A stretch of 64,000 nt of DNA from Micromonospora sonchi (GCF_014646235.1 NZ_BMNB01000017.1:62001-126000), one strand, 5' to 3'; shown: positions 51,236-60,866, counted from the first letter of the stretch. A program made the numbers and translations. Notes: generated by a model not told the origin, from the sequence alone.

Positions 51236-53464
51236 GTGTCGGAGCCGCCACCCGCCGAGCGTTCCCCGAGCACGGGAGACCCCGGCGAGATGTCTGTCCC
51301 CACTGAAGCCGGCACGACGGCAGCGGGGACGACACCGCAACTACTGGTCGTGCCGTCCGACGCCGGGCTGCCGTCCATCGTCTGGCCCGGCCCGGCCGAC
51401 CAGCCCGCCTGGGCCATTCCGGTGACCGTCCCGCCCGGCACCAGGGGTTACGCCATCTTCCTCCCGCTGGTGCCGGCCGACGCCGAGCCGGCCGCGATCC
51501 CGCAAGCTCCGCCGGTGCCGGTGCCGGGGGCGGTGCCGGCGGCGGGGTCCGGCCGGCCGACCATGATCACGGGACACGTCGCGGCCACCGGTTCGACGCA
51601 GGCGACGCCACCGGCACAGTGGACCGCCGAATCGCCACCGCCACCGCCACCGCCACCAGCACAGCGGACCGCCGAGACGCCACCGGCACAGCGGGCCAGC
51701 GAGGCGGCGCCACCACCGGCCGGCATCGGCACGACGGCAGCGCCGGCCGACACGGCAACGGCCGGCACGCCGACAGTGGGCACGCCGACGGTTGGCCCGC
51801 CACCGGTGGGCACGCCGACAGTGGGCACGCCACCGGTTGGCCCGCCGACGGTGGCCGGGGCGGTATCGGTGACAGGCGGCCACGGTCCGCTGCCGGTACC
51901 GCCGGGCTACCTGCCGGCCCCCTCACCGTACGAATTCCGGCGGCCACCCCGGCCGCCGTCGTTCTTCGACCGGGTGTGGCCCGGACCCGCGCCGGACGGC
52001 GGCGACCGGGCTACCGTATTGGCCGTTCTGGCCAGCGCGCTGGGCGTGGCGGCTTTCGTGCCGCTCGGCCGCACCGGCATCGGCTGGTTCCTCGGCTGGT
52101 TGGTGCTCACTGCCGCCGTCACCGTGGCGGTGCGGTGCCACACCGCCGCGCTGCCCCGCGCCGAGCGCTGGGTCCGGGCCGGTTGGGCGGGCGGCGCCCT
52201 GGCGCTGCTCGCGGTGCTCAGCTTCCGCAACGCCTGGTGGCTGGTGACGTTCTGCGTGCTCGGGGCACTGGGTTGCGCGGCACTGGCGATCGTCGGTGGT
52301 CGACGACTCCGGTCGATCCTGTTCAGTCTGTACGCCGCCCCGATCGCCGGGCTTCGCGGGCTGCCCTGGGTGCGTACCCACGTCCGGGCACCCGGCAGCC
52401 CCGGCGCCGCGCGCCGCGTCGTCTGGTCGGTCGCCGCCACCGTGGTCATCCTGGTGGTCTTCGGTACGCTGCTCTCCTCCGCCGACGCCGCCTTCTCCCG
52501 GGTGCTCGGCGCGGTCATCCCGGAAATCAGCGTCAGCGGCGTGTTCCGCTGGCTCTTCCTCGCGGCCGTGGGCGGCCTGATCGCGGTGGCCGCCGTCTAC
52601 ACGATCGCCGCGCCGCCGGACCTGGCGGCCGTGGACCGGCCCACCAGCCGCCGGCTCGGCCTGGTCGAGTGGGCACTGCCGATCGCCACCCTCGTGGTCC
52701 TGTTCGGCGGCTTCGTCGCGGTGCAGTTCACCGTCCTCTTCGGCGGGCAGCAGCACGTGCTGAAGACCACCGGTCTCAGCTACGCCGAGTACGCCCGCAG
52801 CGGCTTCTGGCAACTGGTCGTGGTCACCCTGCTGACCCTGGCGGTGTTGGGCGCGGTGACCCGGTGGGCCCGCCGGGACCGACAGCTCGACCGGGTTCTG
52901 CTGCGGGTCCTGCTCGGCCTGCTCAGCGCACTGACCGTGGTCATCGTGGTGTCGGCACTGTCCCGGATGTACACGTACCAGAAGGTGTACAGCTTTACCG
53001 GTGAGCGGATCTTCGTGATGGCGTTCGAGCTGCTGCTCGGTGCCGTCTTCCTGATGATCCTGGTGGCCGGCGTACGCTGGCGCGGCGGGTGGATCCCGCG
53101 ACTGACCGCGGCGCTCGGGGTGGCAATGCTGCTCGGGTTGGCGGTGCTAAATCCCGAGGATTACGCGGCCCACCGCAACGTGGCCCGCTACGAGGAGACC
53201 GGGCGCATCGACGCCTGGTACCTACGTGCCCTCTCGGCCGACGCCACGCCGGCCCTGGCCGCGCTGCCCGATCCGATCCGTCGCTGCACACTGGGCTGGA
53301 TCGCCGACGACCTTGCCGAGCCGGACCCGTGGTACGCCTGGAACCTGGGCCGCGACCGGGCCCGGGCGGTGCTCGACCGGTTGGGGCCCGACGCCATCGG
53401 CAACCAGCGCGACTGCCGTCGTGTCGACCAGCTCGACCTGCCGAAGAACCGATCGCCACGCTGA
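51236..53464 (+). CDS. DUF4173 (DUF4153-like) membrane protein with long Pro-rich N-terminus
   Basis: The 742-residue protein has a disordered Pro/Ala/Thr-rich cytoplasmic N-terminus of about 250 residues with GTPTVGTPTVGPPPVGTPTV repeats (about 177-206). About ten TM segments follow, then the typical DUF4173 end (NPEDYAAHRNVARYEETGRI, DAWYLRALSADATPAL, CTLGWIADDLAEPDPWYAWN). It starts with GTG behind AGGAGGTG. The function of the family is unknown. A perfect hairpin follows. Confidence 0.85.
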   Translation: MSEPPPAERSPSTGDPGEMSVPTEAGTTAAGTTPQLLVVPSDAGLPSIVWPGPADQPAWAIPVTVPPGTRGYAIFLPLVPADAEPAAIPQAPPVPVPGAVPAAGSGRPTMITGHVAATGSTQATPPAQWTAESPPPPPPPPAQRTAETPPAQRASEAAPPPAGIGTTAAPADTATAGTPTVGTPTVGPPPVGTPTVGTPPVGPPTVAGAVSVTGGHGPLPVPPGYLPAPSPYEFRRPPRPPSFFDRVWPGPAPDGGDRATVLAVLASALGVAAFVPLGRTGIGWFLGWLVLTAAVTVAVRCHTAALPRAERWVRAGWAGGALALLAVLSFRNAWWLVTFCVLGALGCAALAIVGGRRLRSILFSLYAAPIAGLRGLPWVRTHVRAPGSPGAARRVVWSVAATVVILVVFGTLLSSADAAFSRVLGAVIPEISVSGVFRWLFLAAVGGLIAVAAVYTIAAPPDLAAVDRPTSRRLGLVEWALPIATLVVLFGGFVAVQFTVLFGGQQHVLKTTGLSYAEYARSGFWQLVVVTLLTLAVLGAVTRWARRDRQLDRVLLRVLLGLLSALTVVIVVSALSRMYTYQKVYSFTGERIFVMAFELLLGAVFLMILVAGVRWRGGWIPRLTAALGVAMLLGLAVLNPEDYAAHRNVARYEETGRIDAWYLRALSADATPALAALPDPIRRCTLGWIADDLAEPDPWYAWNLGRDRARAVLDRLGPDAIGNQRDCRRVDQLDLPKNRSPR
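51764..51853. repeat. 15-bp in-frame tandem repeat in the DUF4173 gene
   Basis: Six successive units of the type GGCACGCCGACAGTG encode GTPTV or GPPPV. Confidence 0.88.
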
Positions 53465-53469
53465 CGGGC

Positions 53470-53500
53470 CCCGCGCGGCCGGATTGTCCGGCCGCGCGGG
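53470..53500. terminator. Strong hairpin after the DUF4173 gene
   Basis: CCCGCGCGGCCGGA (53470-53483) pairs perfectly with 53487-53500 around a 3-base loop. Confidence 0.8.
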
Positions 53501-53554
53501 ACTGCCATCGGGGAAAGCGAAGACCTCGATGGTCAGCTGTCGACGAAGCGCCGG

Positions 53555-54445
53555 CTAGAACCCGCTCCACCTGCTCGCCGAGCACCTGTAGGTCTTCCCA
53601 CCATCCTGCGAGATGCAGCGCATCAGGAACTTCCCGAAAAAGGGAACCTTGAAGGTGTAGATGTGGGCCTTGGTCTTCCCGTACTTCACGCCGGATTTGT
53701 GATCGAGGTCGGTAAGGGTCCAGTCGGGATCCGGCTGCTTCAGCACGGCCACGCTCTTGAGCGAATCGACGCGCCCGCCGAGGAAGAACCGCTTGGCGTC
53801 CGCTGCCGACAGCTCGCTGTCGCCGACGAGAACCTCCACCGCCTCCAGGTCGTCGAGTGACACGTCGCTGGCCTTTTCGGCGGTCGTTCTCGCCGCTCCC
53901 AAGGTGGTGTAGCCGAACAGGTCGAGGGCCGTGCTCCGGACGGGCTGGGGGCAAGTCCACCTGTTCATGAAATAGAAGCACAGGGTCGTGCACCAGTCGC
54001 GGCCATCCGGAACGGAGTTGGCGAAGACCAGGGTGGACGTGGGTTTCCCGTCGGCGGGGGAACCGTCGTACCTGCCGTCGGCGAGGTCGGCCATCGTCGT
54101 GTTGAGAAGTTCCTTGCCGCCCGGCATCACGCCCCGCAGCTTGACGCCTTCGACATCGTCGCCGGCGGCCAGCGCCATCAGCTGGTCGACGGTCAGGGCT
54201 TTACCCTCGGTTTCGATCGCCGTAACCGTGTCCAGGCTGCCGAGGGGCTTGCCGGTCAGCCGTTCCATCTCGTACAGCATCTGCCCCGGAGCACCGGGCT
54301 GGTCGGTGACCGTCACGGTGGGGAGGTCGGTTTCGACGGCACCCGAGGGAACGGGGGCGACCGCCAGTGCGACTGCCGCCACGGCGGCCACGACCGTGGC
54401 CCGCCTGGCTGCTACCTTCCACGCTGCTCTCACTAGAACCGCCAT
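53555..54445 (-). CDS. Secreted protein of unknown function (pair member 2)
   Basis: The 296-residue protein has an Arg-rich N-region and a hydrophobic Sec signal (TVVAAVAAVALAVAPVPSGA), then an exported domain. This includes DWCTTLCFYFMNRWTCPQPV, LDDLEAVEVLVGDSELSAAD, VAVLKQPDPDWTLTDLDHKS and the Cys-containing end CISQDGGKTYRCSASRWSGF. The LEAVEVLVGDSELSAAD...VAVLKQPDP segment resembles RAVVVVDDGRERTPKE...KVVDRPDP in the upstream gene, suggesting paralogy. It overlaps that gene by 13 bases. No known family is recognised. Confidence 0.75.
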   Translation of the reverse strand: MAVLVRAAWKVAARRATVVAAVAAVALAVAPVPSGAVETDLPTVTVTDQPGAPGQMLYEMERLTGKPLGSLDTVTAIETEGKALTVDQLMALAAGDDVEGVKLRGVMPGGKELLNTTMADLADGRYDGSPADGKPTSTLVFANSVPDGRDWCTTLCFYFMNRWTCPQPVRSTALDLFGYTTLGAARTTAEKASDVSLDDLEAVEVLVGDSELSAADAKRFFLGGRVDSLKSVAVLKQPDPDWTLTDLDHKSGVKYGKTKAHIYTFKVPFFGKFLMRCISQDGGKTYRCSASRWSGF

Positions 54446-55161
54446 TCACAGGTGAACACCACGCTGAGGCTGGGCCCGGGCACGGGTACCACGCGGCAGT
54501 GGTCCCGCACCACCTCACCGAGCTCTTCGAGCACGCCGACGACCCACGCGATGGCCCGCTTGATGGCGCCCCAGAAGCTCAGATAGACCACGGTCGGCTC
54601 TTTCGTGCCGACGTCGTCGATGATGTCGTTCATGGTCTTCGCGGGATCGGGCCGGTCCACGACCTTCAGCACCTTGGCCCCGGTGGTGTCCTTACCCGCC
54701 AGGAGCGCCTCGATCTCCTTGGGGGTCCGTTCCCTGCCGTCGTCGACCACCACGACCGCGCGGTCGATCGTCAGTTCCTTCTCGCCGGTGAGGGCGGCGG
54801 TGATGCCGGCGATCTCGGCCATCGTGAGCTTGCCGGTCAACGCAGATCCCGCGAACTGCCGGACCGAGACGTTGCCGGCCGGATCGACCTGGATCTCACT
54901 GGCGGTGATGGCGTCCGTTCGCTCGAATGGCGCCCACGCGAACTCCCACTGCCCGCCCACGCAACGGAACTGGCCGTGCACCGCGCGCTCAGGCTCGGTG
55001 GCGGTCTTGATGACCTCGCCGCGCTCGTCCAGGTACTGGACGACACAGTCGGTGCCCCCCTTTCGCGGCTCGTCGGGCCGGGCCACGGCGACGGCGGGCA
55101 TGGCCAGGACCATGCCGCTGACCACCCCGAGCACCGCCGATCGGTACGTCATGCGCCTCAT
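54433..55161 (-). CDS. Secreted protein of unknown function (pair member 1)
   Basis: The 242-residue protein has a Sec signal (SAVLGVVSGMVLAMPAVAVA), Cys residues that could form disulfides (GTDCVVQYL, QFRCVGGQWEF, RDHCRVVPV, FTCEWRF), and a segment RAVVVVDDGRERTPKEIEAL similar to its downstream partner. A hydrophobic helix sits near residue 195 (FWGAIKRAIAWVVGVLEELG). GGAG precedes the ATG. The two genes form an operon divergent from the SARP regulator. I do not recognise a family. Confidence 0.75.
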   Translation of the reverse strand: MRRMTYRSAVLGVVSGMVLAMPAVAVARPDEPRKGGTDCVVQYLDERGEVIKTATEPERAVHGQFRCVGGQWEFAWAPFERTDAITASEIQVDPAGNVSVRQFAGSALTGKLTMAEIAGITAALTGEKELTIDRAVVVVDDGRERTPKEIEALLAGKDTTGAKVLKVVDRPDPAKTMNDIIDDVGTKEPTVVYLSFWGAIKRAIAWVVGVLEELGEVVRDHCRVVPVPGPSLSVVFTCEWRF

Positions 55162-55223
55162 CTAGCGCTCCAATCCTCAATCGAGACTGACCTTCGAAGC
55201 GTGGTGGTCCGCACCTCAGCGGT

Positions 55224-55240
55224 GCTGAAGCGGAGCTGAA
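55224..55240. promoter_or_regulatory. Possible SARP-type direct repeat
   Basis: GCTGAA occurs at 55224-55229 and 55235-55240, an 11-base period as in SARP binding sites, in the region between the SARP gene and the secreted pair. No well-placed -10 was found. Confidence 0.35.
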
Positions 55241-55381
55241 AGACCGTGGTCCCGGGGCCGATGCCCGGCGGGCGAAAGCGTCATGGAACATGGTCGGGTC
55301 GTGGTTCCGACAGATGGCCAGCCACGCGTGATCCGGCCGTAAGCTCGATCCGGAGCCGTCCGCTCGCCGGTGGGAGGATGT

Positions 55382-58180
55382 ATGCAGGTACGGCTTCTCG
55401 GGCCGGTCGACGTGACCGTGGGCGCGGTCGCGCGGTCGGTCCCCGGCCTGCGCCGCAAAGCTGTGCTCGCCGTCCTCTCTCTGCACGCGGGCGAGATCGT
55501 GAGCACCGGCCGCCTCATCGACATCCTCTGGAGTGATCGGGCGCCCACAACAGCCCGCAACACTCTGCAAGCTCACGTGTCGTACCTTCGCAAGATCATC
55601 GGCGGGCGGGAGGCGATCGTGGCCCGACCGCCGGGCTACGTTCTGCAGATCGGCTCCGAGGCCACCGACGCCGCGGCCGCCGAACGCCTGATCGGGCAGG
55701 CCAAGCGGGCGGCGGACCCTGACCGCGTCGCGTCCGGGCTCCGGGCCGCCCTCGCCCTGTGGCGCGGCCCGGCGCTGGCGGATGTCGACGGCGTCGGGTG
55801 GCTGGAGGCGCAGGCGGAGCGCCTGGCGCACCTGCGGCGAGAGGCCGCGCACGCGTTGACCGAGGCCCGCCTGAGCATGGGCGAACACACCGAGCTGGTG
55901 CCGGAGCTACAGCGCTTGACCTCGCAGCAGCCGTACGACGAGGGCCTCCACCGACAGCTCATGATCGCGTTGTACGGCGCTGGCCGGCAGGCCGAAGCGC
56001 TCGCGACGTATCAGCGGCTGCGGGGGCGCCTCGCGGAGGATCTCGGCATCGCGCCGGCCCCGGCGTTGCGGCAGCTCGAAGTCGCCATCCTGCGCCAGGA
56101 CCCCGACCTCGTTCCGCAGCCACGGGCGATCACCGTGTCAGCTCCCACACCCGACCGGGCCGTCCCGGCGCAACTTCCCCTGGCGGCGCAGGCGTTCGTC
56201 AGCCGTACTGCGGAAATCACGCACCTGGACGCGATCCTCGACAAGCTGGCTGAGGCGGACCCGACACATCCGGCGGCCGTGGTGATCTCGGCGGTCTCCG
56301 GGACCGCGGGGATCGGCAAGACCGCTCTCGCCGTGCACTGGGCCCACCGGATCGCGGCACGCTTTCCCGACGGTCAGCTCTACGTGAACCTGCGCGGGTT
56401 CGACCCCGCCGCGTCGGTTCTGGACCCTGCCGCAGCGATCCGCTCGTTCCTCGACGCGTTCGGGATACCCGCGCAGCAGATTCCGGCTGACCTGGATACC
56501 CAGGCCAGCCTCTACCGCAGCACCCTTGCGGGCAAGCGGGTACTGGTGCTGCTGGACAACGCCCGCGACGTCGAACAGATCCGCCCACTGCTGCCCGGCT
56601 CGCCGGGGTGCCTGGTATTGATCACCAGCCGCAACCGGCTCACCCCGCTTGTGGCGACCGAGGGCGCCCACCCATTGACCCTGGACCTGCTCTCCCCGGC
56701 AGGCGCCCGGGAACTCCTGGTCGGCCGTCTCGGCGCCGATCGGATCGCGGCCGAGCCGCAGGCCGTCGACGACGTCGTCGCCCGCTGCGCCGGTCTCCCG
56801 CTCGCCCTTGCCGTGGCCGCGGCCCGCGCGGCAACGCAGCACAGCTTCTCCCTCGCGGCGATCGCCGCACAGTTGCGCGACGCCGCAGGTCACCTGGACG
56901 CACTGCGCGGCGGTGACGCCGCCACCGACATCCGGGCGGTCTTCTCCTGGTCCTACCGAACGCTGAGCCCGAACGCCGCACGGCTGTTCCGGCTGTTGGG
57001 TCTACACCCCGGGCCGGACCTCACCGCACCCGCCGCAGCCAGCCTGGCCGGCATCCCGATCCGACCGGCGCGCCTGCTGCTGGCCGAACTCGTCGACGCA
57101 CACCTGCTCACGGAACGCATACCCGGCCGTTACACCTTCCACGATCTGCTCCGTGCCTACGCCACAGAACAGGCCCACGACCTCGACGACGAGCACATCC
57201 GCCGGGCCGCACTGAACCGGATCCTCGACCACTATGTGCACGCCGCTCACGCCGCCACGGCACTCCTGGGCCCTAGCCTGGCCCCGCCGATCAACCCGGC
57301 GCCGCTGCCGGCCGGCATCACCACCGAGGAGCACGCTGACGACGACGCGGCGCTGGCCTGGTTCACCGCCGAGCGTCCCGTGCTCCTGGCCGCCGTCGAG
57401 TACGCCGCCGAAGCCGGTCTCGATACGCATGCGTGGCAACTTGCCTGGACGCTGAGCACCTTCCTGGTCCGGCAGGGGTTCTGGCCCGATCAGGTAGCCG
57501 CCCAGACCACCGCGTTGGCCGCCGCACGCCGCGTCGGTGACCTTACCGGCCAAGCAAATGCCCTGCTCAACCTCAGTCTCGGCTACTCCCGATCGGGTCA
57601 GATGGACAGCGCGTTGCCATGTCTGCAGCAGGCCGTCGACCTGTTCGAAACGGTCGGCGATCCCGGCGGGCAGGCAACCGCCCTCGAAGGACTGGCCTGG
57701 CTGGCCGAGCGGCAGGGTCGGCTCGCCGACGCGCTCAGCACAATGCAACGCGGTCTTGATCTCGTCGGCGCCGAAGAGCACCGGTACGCGACGGTCCGGC
57801 TCCTCAACGGCGTCGGCTGGTGCCACGCGCTGCTCGGCGAACACGAGCTGGCTGTCACCTACTGCGAACGGGCGCTGGTCGTGTCCCAGGGGCTCAACGA
57901 CCGGAGCACCGAGGCCGCCACCTGGGACAGCCTCGGCTACGCCCACCGCCACCTCGGCAATTATCGGCAGGCCGTCACCTGCTATGAGCTTTCCGTCGAC
58001 CTGTACCGAGACCTCACCGACAGCTACAACGAAGCCCTCACCCTGGCCGATCTCGGGGACGTTCACCACCACGCGGGTCACTGCCGAGCCGCCCACCAAG
58101 CCTGGCGGACCGCCGTGGAGATCCTCGATCGACTCGGTCACCCGGACGCGGACCCGGTACGCGCCAAACTCACCGCGTGA
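55382..58180 (+). CDS. SARP-family regulator (AfsR-like) with NB-ARC and TPR domains
   Basis: The 932-residue protein has an N-terminal winged helix (about 1-90: QVRLLGPVDVTVGAVARSVP, LRRKAVLAVLSLHAGEIVST) and a bacterial transcriptional activation domain (about 95-240). An NB-ARC ATPase follows (P-loop SGTAGIGKTALAVHW near 305; LVLLDNARDVEQIRPLLPG), then C-terminal TPRs (about 690-930: ALLNLSLGYSRSGQMDSALP, LLNGVGWCHALLGEHELAVT). AfsR-like proteins activate secondary metabolism or differentiation genes. GGGAGG lies 4 bases before the ATG. The divergent secreted pair is the nearest candidate target. Confidence 0.9.
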   Translation: MQVRLLGPVDVTVGAVARSVPGLRRKAVLAVLSLHAGEIVSTGRLIDILWSDRAPTTARNTLQAHVSYLRKIIGGREAIVARPPGYVLQIGSEATDAAAAERLIGQAKRAADPDRVASGLRAALALWRGPALADVDGVGWLEAQAERLAHLRREAAHALTEARLSMGEHTELVPELQRLTSQQPYDEGLHRQLMIALYGAGRQAEALATYQRLRGRLAEDLGIAPAPALRQLEVAILRQDPDLVPQPRAITVSAPTPDRAVPAQLPLAAQAFVSRTAEITHLDAILDKLAEADPTHPAAVVISAVSGTAGIGKTALAVHWAHRIAARFPDGQLYVNLRGFDPAASVLDPAAAIRSFLDAFGIPAQQIPADLDTQASLYRSTLAGKRVLVLLDNARDVEQIRPLLPGSPGCLVLITSRNRLTPLVATEGAHPLTLDLLSPAGARELLVGRLGADRIAAEPQAVDDVVARCAGLPLALAVAAARAATQHSFSLAAIAAQLRDAAGHLDALRGGDAATDIRAVFSWSYRTLSPNAARLFRLLGLHPGPDLTAPAAASLAGIPIRPARLLLAELVDAHLLTERIPGRYTFHDLLRAYATEQAHDLDDEHIRRAALNRILDHYVHAAHAATALLGPSLAPPINPAPLPAGITTEEHADDDAALAWFTAERPVLLAAVEYAAEAGLDTHAWQLAWTLSTFLVRQGFWPDQVAAQTTALAAARRVGDLTGQANALLNLSLGYSRSGQMDSALPCLQQAVDLFETVGDPGGQATALEGLAWLAERQGRLADALSTMQRGLDLVGAEEHRYATVRLLNGVGWCHALLGEHELAVTYCERALVVSQGLNDRSTEAATWDSLGYAHRHLGNYRQAVTCYELSVDLYRDLTDSYNEALTLADLGDVHHHAGHCRAAHQAWRTAVEILDRLGHPDADPVRAKLTA

Positions 58181-58196
58181 CCAACGCCTCCCGCTG

Positions 58197-59375
58197 TCAC
58201 GCCTCCCGCTGCGGACCCGGTCTTCCGTCACTGTCCCGTTTCCGGGACCAGAAAATCGTCACGCCCAGCAGGCCGGCGGCCAGCAGGGTCACCCCGGAGA
58301 CGGTCACCGCCCTCGTCTGCCCGCTCACGTCCGGCAGCAGGAAGGCGGCGATGTCCAGCAGGAACGCCGCGGACGCGACCACGGTGAGCGCGGCGGCGAC
58401 CCGGTTGAGCCGCCCGTCCAGCTGTGTGCTGCGCAGTGACGACTCGGCGAGCAACGAGGCGTTCACGTGGGTGAGCAGCTTCTCCGCACGGTCGTGCGTA
58501 CCGTCGAGCCCGATGGTCTCGCGGGCGGCGATGTAGGTGGCGCGGTCGTCCTGGCCCGACTCGACACGGTACGCGTCGAGTCGGTGGTAGTCGGCCCAGA
58601 CGCTGTCGAGGAAACGACGAAACTCTGGTCCCTCGAGCCGTCCGAGGGTCGCCCGGGACAGTTCGGTCAGGATCCGGAGCCCGCCGACGCTGGCACCCAC
58701 CAGCACCGACTGCTGCGCGACAGCGATGTCGGCGGGTTCCAGCATCGTCAGGATGTCGTCGATACGTTCCGGGGACGGATCACCGTCCCAGGCGTAGGTG
58801 TAGGGCAGCAGGATCTGGCAGTGGGGGCCCAGCACCAGATTGGGCACCCGACGATCCGGCTCCCAGGCGGGCTCCCGGGCGATGAAGTGGCAGTTGTATC
58901 GAACGGCGCGGGGGTCGACCTCCGTCCAGTCGGAGGCCTGAGCGCCACCGGGCGGTACCACCAGATGCGTGAGAAGCCCGGACTGCTTCGCGCCGGCCAG
59001 CACCTCCCCCAGCAACGCTCGGTCGGCTTCGCGGAGCTTGCGGTTGATCGTCGCGTCCAGCGCGGCCAGCTCGTGCGCGTCGCACTTGCGGAGATCGGTC
59101 GGGTGGCGCAGGGCGTACGCCACGAACACCGCGCCGGCGGCGAGGATCCGGATCCGACAGCTGACGATCGTCACCTCGGGCAGGCTGACCGCGGCTCGGA
59201 CGATGTCCGTGAGATCGACCTCGAGCGTCTCCTCGGAGTTGTAGGCCACCGAAGCGAGCGTGCCGGGGACGGGGTGGAATTCGCCCCGTCCCGGCAGCAC
59301 CACCCGCTCCACCGTACGGTCGAGCGCGTAGTGCAGCGGGTAGGCCCTGGTCTGGACGTGCAGCACATCGGTCAT
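58197..59375 (-). CDS. Protein with two C-terminal membrane segments, unknown function
   Basis: The 392-residue protein is mostly soluble (AYPLHYALDRTVERVVLPGR, LRHPTDLRKCDAHELAALDA), with an acidic helical region. Two TM segments lie at the end (about 330-350 VVASAAFLLDIAAFLLP and 357-378 VTVSGVTLLAAGLLGVTIFW), then a basic tail. The topology (large N-domain, helical stalk, two TM helices) recalls CorA-type or RMND1-like proteins but no GMN motif is visible. It overlaps the methyltransferase gene by 4 bases and converges on the SARP gene. Confidence 0.7.
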   Translation of the reverse strand: MTDVLHVQTRAYPLHYALDRTVERVVLPGRGEFHPVPGTLASVAYNSEETLEVDLTDIVRAAVSLPEVTIVSCRIRILAAGAVFVAYALRHPTDLRKCDAHELAALDATINRKLREADRALLGEVLAGAKQSGLLTHLVVPPGGAQASDWTEVDPRAVRYNCHFIAREPAWEPDRRVPNLVLGPHCQILLPYTYAWDGDPSPERIDDILTMLEPADIAVAQQSVLVGASVGGLRILTELSRATLGRLEGPEFRRFLDSVWADYHRLDAYRVESGQDDRATYIAARETIGLDGTHDRAEKLLTHVNASLLAESSLRSTQLDGRLNRVAAALTVVASAAFLLDIAAFLLPDVSGQTRAVTVSGVTLLAAGLLGVTIFWSRKRDSDGRPGPQREA

Positions 59376-60196
59376 AACCCGGCCACCGCCACATGCTCCG
59401 GGATCAGCTCGATCTCGGGTACCACGACCTCACCGAGGTACCGGCGCTGAAGGTCCTCGGGGCTGTGGTTGTCCACCGGCCCACCCACGATGGTCGCGAG
59501 ATCACCGGTCGTCAGGTAGGTGGCGTCCTCGGGCACCGACCGCTTCCGGAACCACCGGCGTTGCGCCGCCAGCACCGGATGATCCGCCGTGGAGAGCGGC
59601 CAGTAGCTGACGGCCGTCACGGTGTCCGGTCCCGCCGATACCCCCAGCCCGATGACCGCCCTGGCGTCCTCCGGAGGCAGGTAGAAAACCAACCCCTCGG
59701 CCACGTACGCGACGGGCCGCCCGGCGGCGAACTGCCGGATACGGTCCAGGAGACGATGACGTGTCTCCGGGTCGTTGAGATCCGCCGCGACATGCTCGAC
59801 GTCTCGTTGATCGAGCACCCCGGCGGCCCGCAGCTCGGCAGCCCGTCGCTGCTTGGCCGCCACGATGTGCGGCAGGTCGACCTCCATCGCCGCGGCGAAC
59901 GGCAGCAGCCACGGGTACGACGAGAAGCCGGCGCCGCAGACCACCAGCACCGTGTCGCTGCGCTTCTCCAAGGCCTGGGTCAGGGTTTCCAGGATGATGC
60001 GGCCACGCAATGACACGACCAGGTCGTCATGGGGGTACACCGATTCGGCGAACTCGTCCCACATGTCCCGAACCGCGCCACGCTGCTCGTCCGCGATCCA
60101 CTCCCTCGCCAGCGGATCGGCCGCGAGGTCCTCCCGTCGCGCTCGTGATTCGTTGACCAGGTACGCGGTAAGTCCGACATCGTTGTGCACGTCCAC
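59372..60196 (-). CDS. LCMT/PPM-like SAM-dependent methyltransferase
   Basis: The 274-residue class I methyltransferase has motif I VLVVCGAGFSSYPWLLPFAA, the acidic MEVDLPHIVAAKQRRAAEL and the LCMT-type AYVAEGLVFYLPPEDARAVI block. Members methylate carboxyl groups or polyketide intermediates with SAM. It starts with GTG and is the first gene of the pair with the two-TM protein (ATGA overlap). Substrate unknown. Confidence 0.83.
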   Translation of the reverse strand: MDVHNDVGLTAYLVNESRARREDLAADPLAREWIADEQRGAVRDMWDEFAESVYPHDDLVVSLRGRIILETLTQALEKRSDTVLVVCGAGFSSYPWLLPFAAAMEVDLPHIVAAKQRRAAELRAAGVLDQRDVEHVAADLNDPETRHRLLDRIRQFAAGRPVAYVAEGLVFYLPPEDARAVIGLGVSAGPDTVTAVSYWPLSTADHPVLAAQRRWFRKRSVPEDATYLTTGDLATIVGGPVDNHSPEDLQRRYLGEVVVPEIELIPEHVAVAGL

Positions 60197-60654
60197 ATCG
60201 AACCATCAACCGGCAACATGACAGCTGCCCGCATCCGCCAGCTCGGCTGGGATCTCCCGCGTACGACAGGTTGGACCGGAGGCACCGCCATACGAAACCG
60301 CACCGCCGGTAGGGTCGCCCAAGCACCGGCTCCGATTGTTGATCTACGTCGTACCGCCGGTCGGCGCGGTACGCCGAAGCAACCGGCATTACCGGCGACC
60401 AACAGCACTGCCTGTGACCAGGGATCAAAGACGAAAAGAACCCGAAGGGCGACGTCGCGGCCAGACCTCGGCCGCAGTTCTTTGAGGTTGCTGATGCTCG
60501 AACCGCGGAGAGTGTCGACCAGTGGACCCATGGTGCGGATCGCGGGCATGAGATCCGCGTGATCCTACCGACCGCTGCTCGGCAACCGGATCGCCGAGGT
60601 GCGCGTGGCGCCTCTCGAACCGGCCGGATGGGGCACCCGTGCCCACGAACCGCC
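60197..60654. other. Intergenic stretch with no supported gene
   Basis: I see no convincing coding frame. It should hold the methyltransferase promoter (leftward) and possibly degraded remains of the integrase or its element. Confidence 0.5.
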
Positions 60655-60849
60655 GCACCGCGGATGCTCGGGCGCGCCTCGGCGGCGATGACGCTGGATG
60701 TCTACGCGAACCTGTTCGAGGACGACCTGGACCAGGTGGCGGACCGCCTCGACCGGGCGGCGGCCCGTGCCGCTGCGGACTCAGCGCGGACTGACGGGGC
60801 GGGTCCGGATCTCGACGCGGCCCGTCCGGCTCGCCGGCAGCAGGGTTGA
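60655..60849 (+). pseudogene. Tyrosine integrase C-terminal remnant
   Basis: The frame encodes PRMLGRASAAMTLDVYANLF, then EDDLDQVADRLDRAA, which matches the end of actinophage/ICE integrases (LGHASAAMTLDVYxxLF) including the nucleophile Tyr. The His of LGHAS is Arg here, and the rest of the gene, including the other catalytic Arg/His boxes, is absent upstream. It lies 17 bases from the 3' end of tRNA-Ile(CAT), as an integration scar would. Confidence 0.75.
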
Positions 60850-60866
60850 CCAGGGTCTTTCCGAGG

